In this document: one piece after another, positions 63,530 to 64,000 of the stretch | How positions within the stretch are numbered: position 1 is the first letter of the stretch | How the letters are laid out: each line of letters opens with the position of its first letter | Assembly: GCF_001548055.1 (NCBI RefSeq) | Contig: NZ_AP014724.1 | Coordinates: 310,001 to 374,000, forward strand | Origin: Sulfurospirillum cavolei | GTDB taxonomy: Bacteria; Campylobacterota; Campylobacteria; Campylobacterales; Sulfurospirillaceae | Direction: 5' to 3' | DNA: 64,000 nt | Made by a program: the position numbers and the translations under genes | Notes under the pieces: generated by a model | Database searches by the model: none | Seen by the model: only the letters and a program-made list of their open reading frames with translations | Told to the model about the DNA's origin: nothing

Positions 63530-64000
63530 TTACGCAAGAAGCGACGACCATGCGACGATCAGTTTTTCCAAAGTCCATGCAGCGTTGGCGGGGCTGGTTG
63601 AAGGAAGCGTTTGTGCGGGTAGTTTCGTGAGCGGTTCGCAGTGGATACGGTAGAGTTTTGCCGCGGTTTGACCGTTGCAAAAAATACGTTCGATACGCGC
63701 GGCGTGAAGCACGCTTTGCAAGTCGTTACCGCAGGCGTTTTGGATCGTTGCATCGCTTGAGCCGACGATGTCGCAACATCGGATGACGTCCCAAATTGCA
63801 ATGCCGCTTGCGTGTAAAAGTGCTTTTTTGGCTTCAAGGTCGCACGGCGGCTCTACGCCGTGCAACGCGGCAATTACCTTCCAAAAACGGTTTTGCGGAT
63901 GTGCGTAGTAAAAGGCTTCTTCCCGCGATTTCACCGAAGGAAACGAACCCAAAACGAGCACGCGCGACGTTGCGTCGTAAACGGGTTCGAAGGGATGAAA
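63530..64000 (-). CDS. DNA-deoxyinosine (hypoxanthine) glycosylase, N-terminus beyond the window
   Basis: 156 codons of a gene that continues past base 64000; the frame is open to the window end. The visible start FHPFEPVYDATSRVLVLGSF with PSVKSREEAFYYAHPQNRFW and IAIWDVIRCCDIVGS matches the uracil-DNA-glycosylase superfamily group that removes deoxyinosine from DNA. The C-terminal TLPSTSPANAAWTLEKL holds the second active-site loop. It probably lacks only a few residues at the N-terminus. Confidence 0.85.
   Translation of the reverse strand, partial: FHPFEPVYDATSRVLVLGSFPSVKSREEAFYYAHPQNRFWKVIAALHGVEPPCDLEAKKALLHASGIAIWDVIRCCDIVGSSDATIQNACGNDLQSVLHAARIERIFCNGQTAAKLYRIHCEPLTKLPAQTLPSTSPANAAWTLEKLIVAWSSLLA

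Overview
The window looks like the chromosome of a free-living, anaerobically respiring member of the Campylobacterota (epsilonproteobacteria), most like Sulfurospirillum. The evidence is the style and content of the genes: aspartase, Dcu carrier and periplasmic asparaginase feeding fumarate respiration; selenium genes (yedF-selD and tRNA-Sec); many two-component, c-di-GMP and chemotaxis proteins; and several TonB-dependent uptake genes. The genus is an inference; no 16S gene is present.

Layout. 1-5854: a metal-chelate uptake cluster (TonB, a luciferase-like monooxygenase, FecCD-type permease, ATPase, TonB-dependent receptor) with no binding protein. 5899-11529 (minus): two efflux-type carriers and a MarR regulator, then a periplasmic binding protein coupled to a membrane diguanylate cyclase. 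11656-14298: a small unknown protein, yedF, selD and a YkgJ-type Cys-cluster protein. 14397-24838: a guanidine-I (ykkC) riboswitch followed by a guanidine catabolic operon: ABC importer, two carboxyguanidine deiminase subunits, a 1200-residue biotin carboxylase, a DMT carrier, and allophanate hydrolase split into two genes.

24870-33538 is a visibly AT-rich genomic island, bounded by a 40-bp perfect direct repeat whose right copy is the 3' end of tRNA-Sec (33515-33612). It carries one compact minus-strand operon: C5 cytosine methyltransferase, MORC/MutL-type GHKL ATPase, Z1-domain helicase-like ATPase, PD-(D/E)XK protein and AIPR protein. This is a predicted restriction/anti-phage system of the MORC-Z1 kind. 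The ATPase gene has an in-frame TAA at codon 309, after which the same frame continues for 161 sense codons to a stop that overlaps the Z1 start.

33707-42438: a lytic transglycosylase, a two-component pair with an ABC-type periplasmic sensor, and an amino-acid/fumarate block (asparaginase, Dcu carrier and two aspartase genes sharing about 1415 bp with no difference that I can see). 42859-46849: a second metal-chelate cluster (receptor, methyltransferase, binding protein) that lacks permease and ATPase, and so may share those at 1943-3747. 46852-49379: SDR, SPL-like radical SAM and nucleosidase genes. 49467-54270: RcnR/RcnA-type Ni/Co efflux, a two-component system with phased direct-repeat sites ahead of a CpxP-like protein, cytochrome b and cytochrome c. 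54344-56421: a 2-hydroxyacyl-CoA dehydratase/double-cubane-type protein and its activase. 56692-64000: UppP, a UPF0251-NifX regulator divergent from a NifX-type protein, an MCP(CZB)-CheY-histidine kinase operon, an EAL protein and a partial DNA glycosylase.

Across the host DNA, but not seen inside the island, the palindrome TTACATGTAA occurs ten times, both within and between genes, where about 0.1 copies would be expected by chance. No CRISPR array, rRNA, complete insertion sequence or integrase was found.
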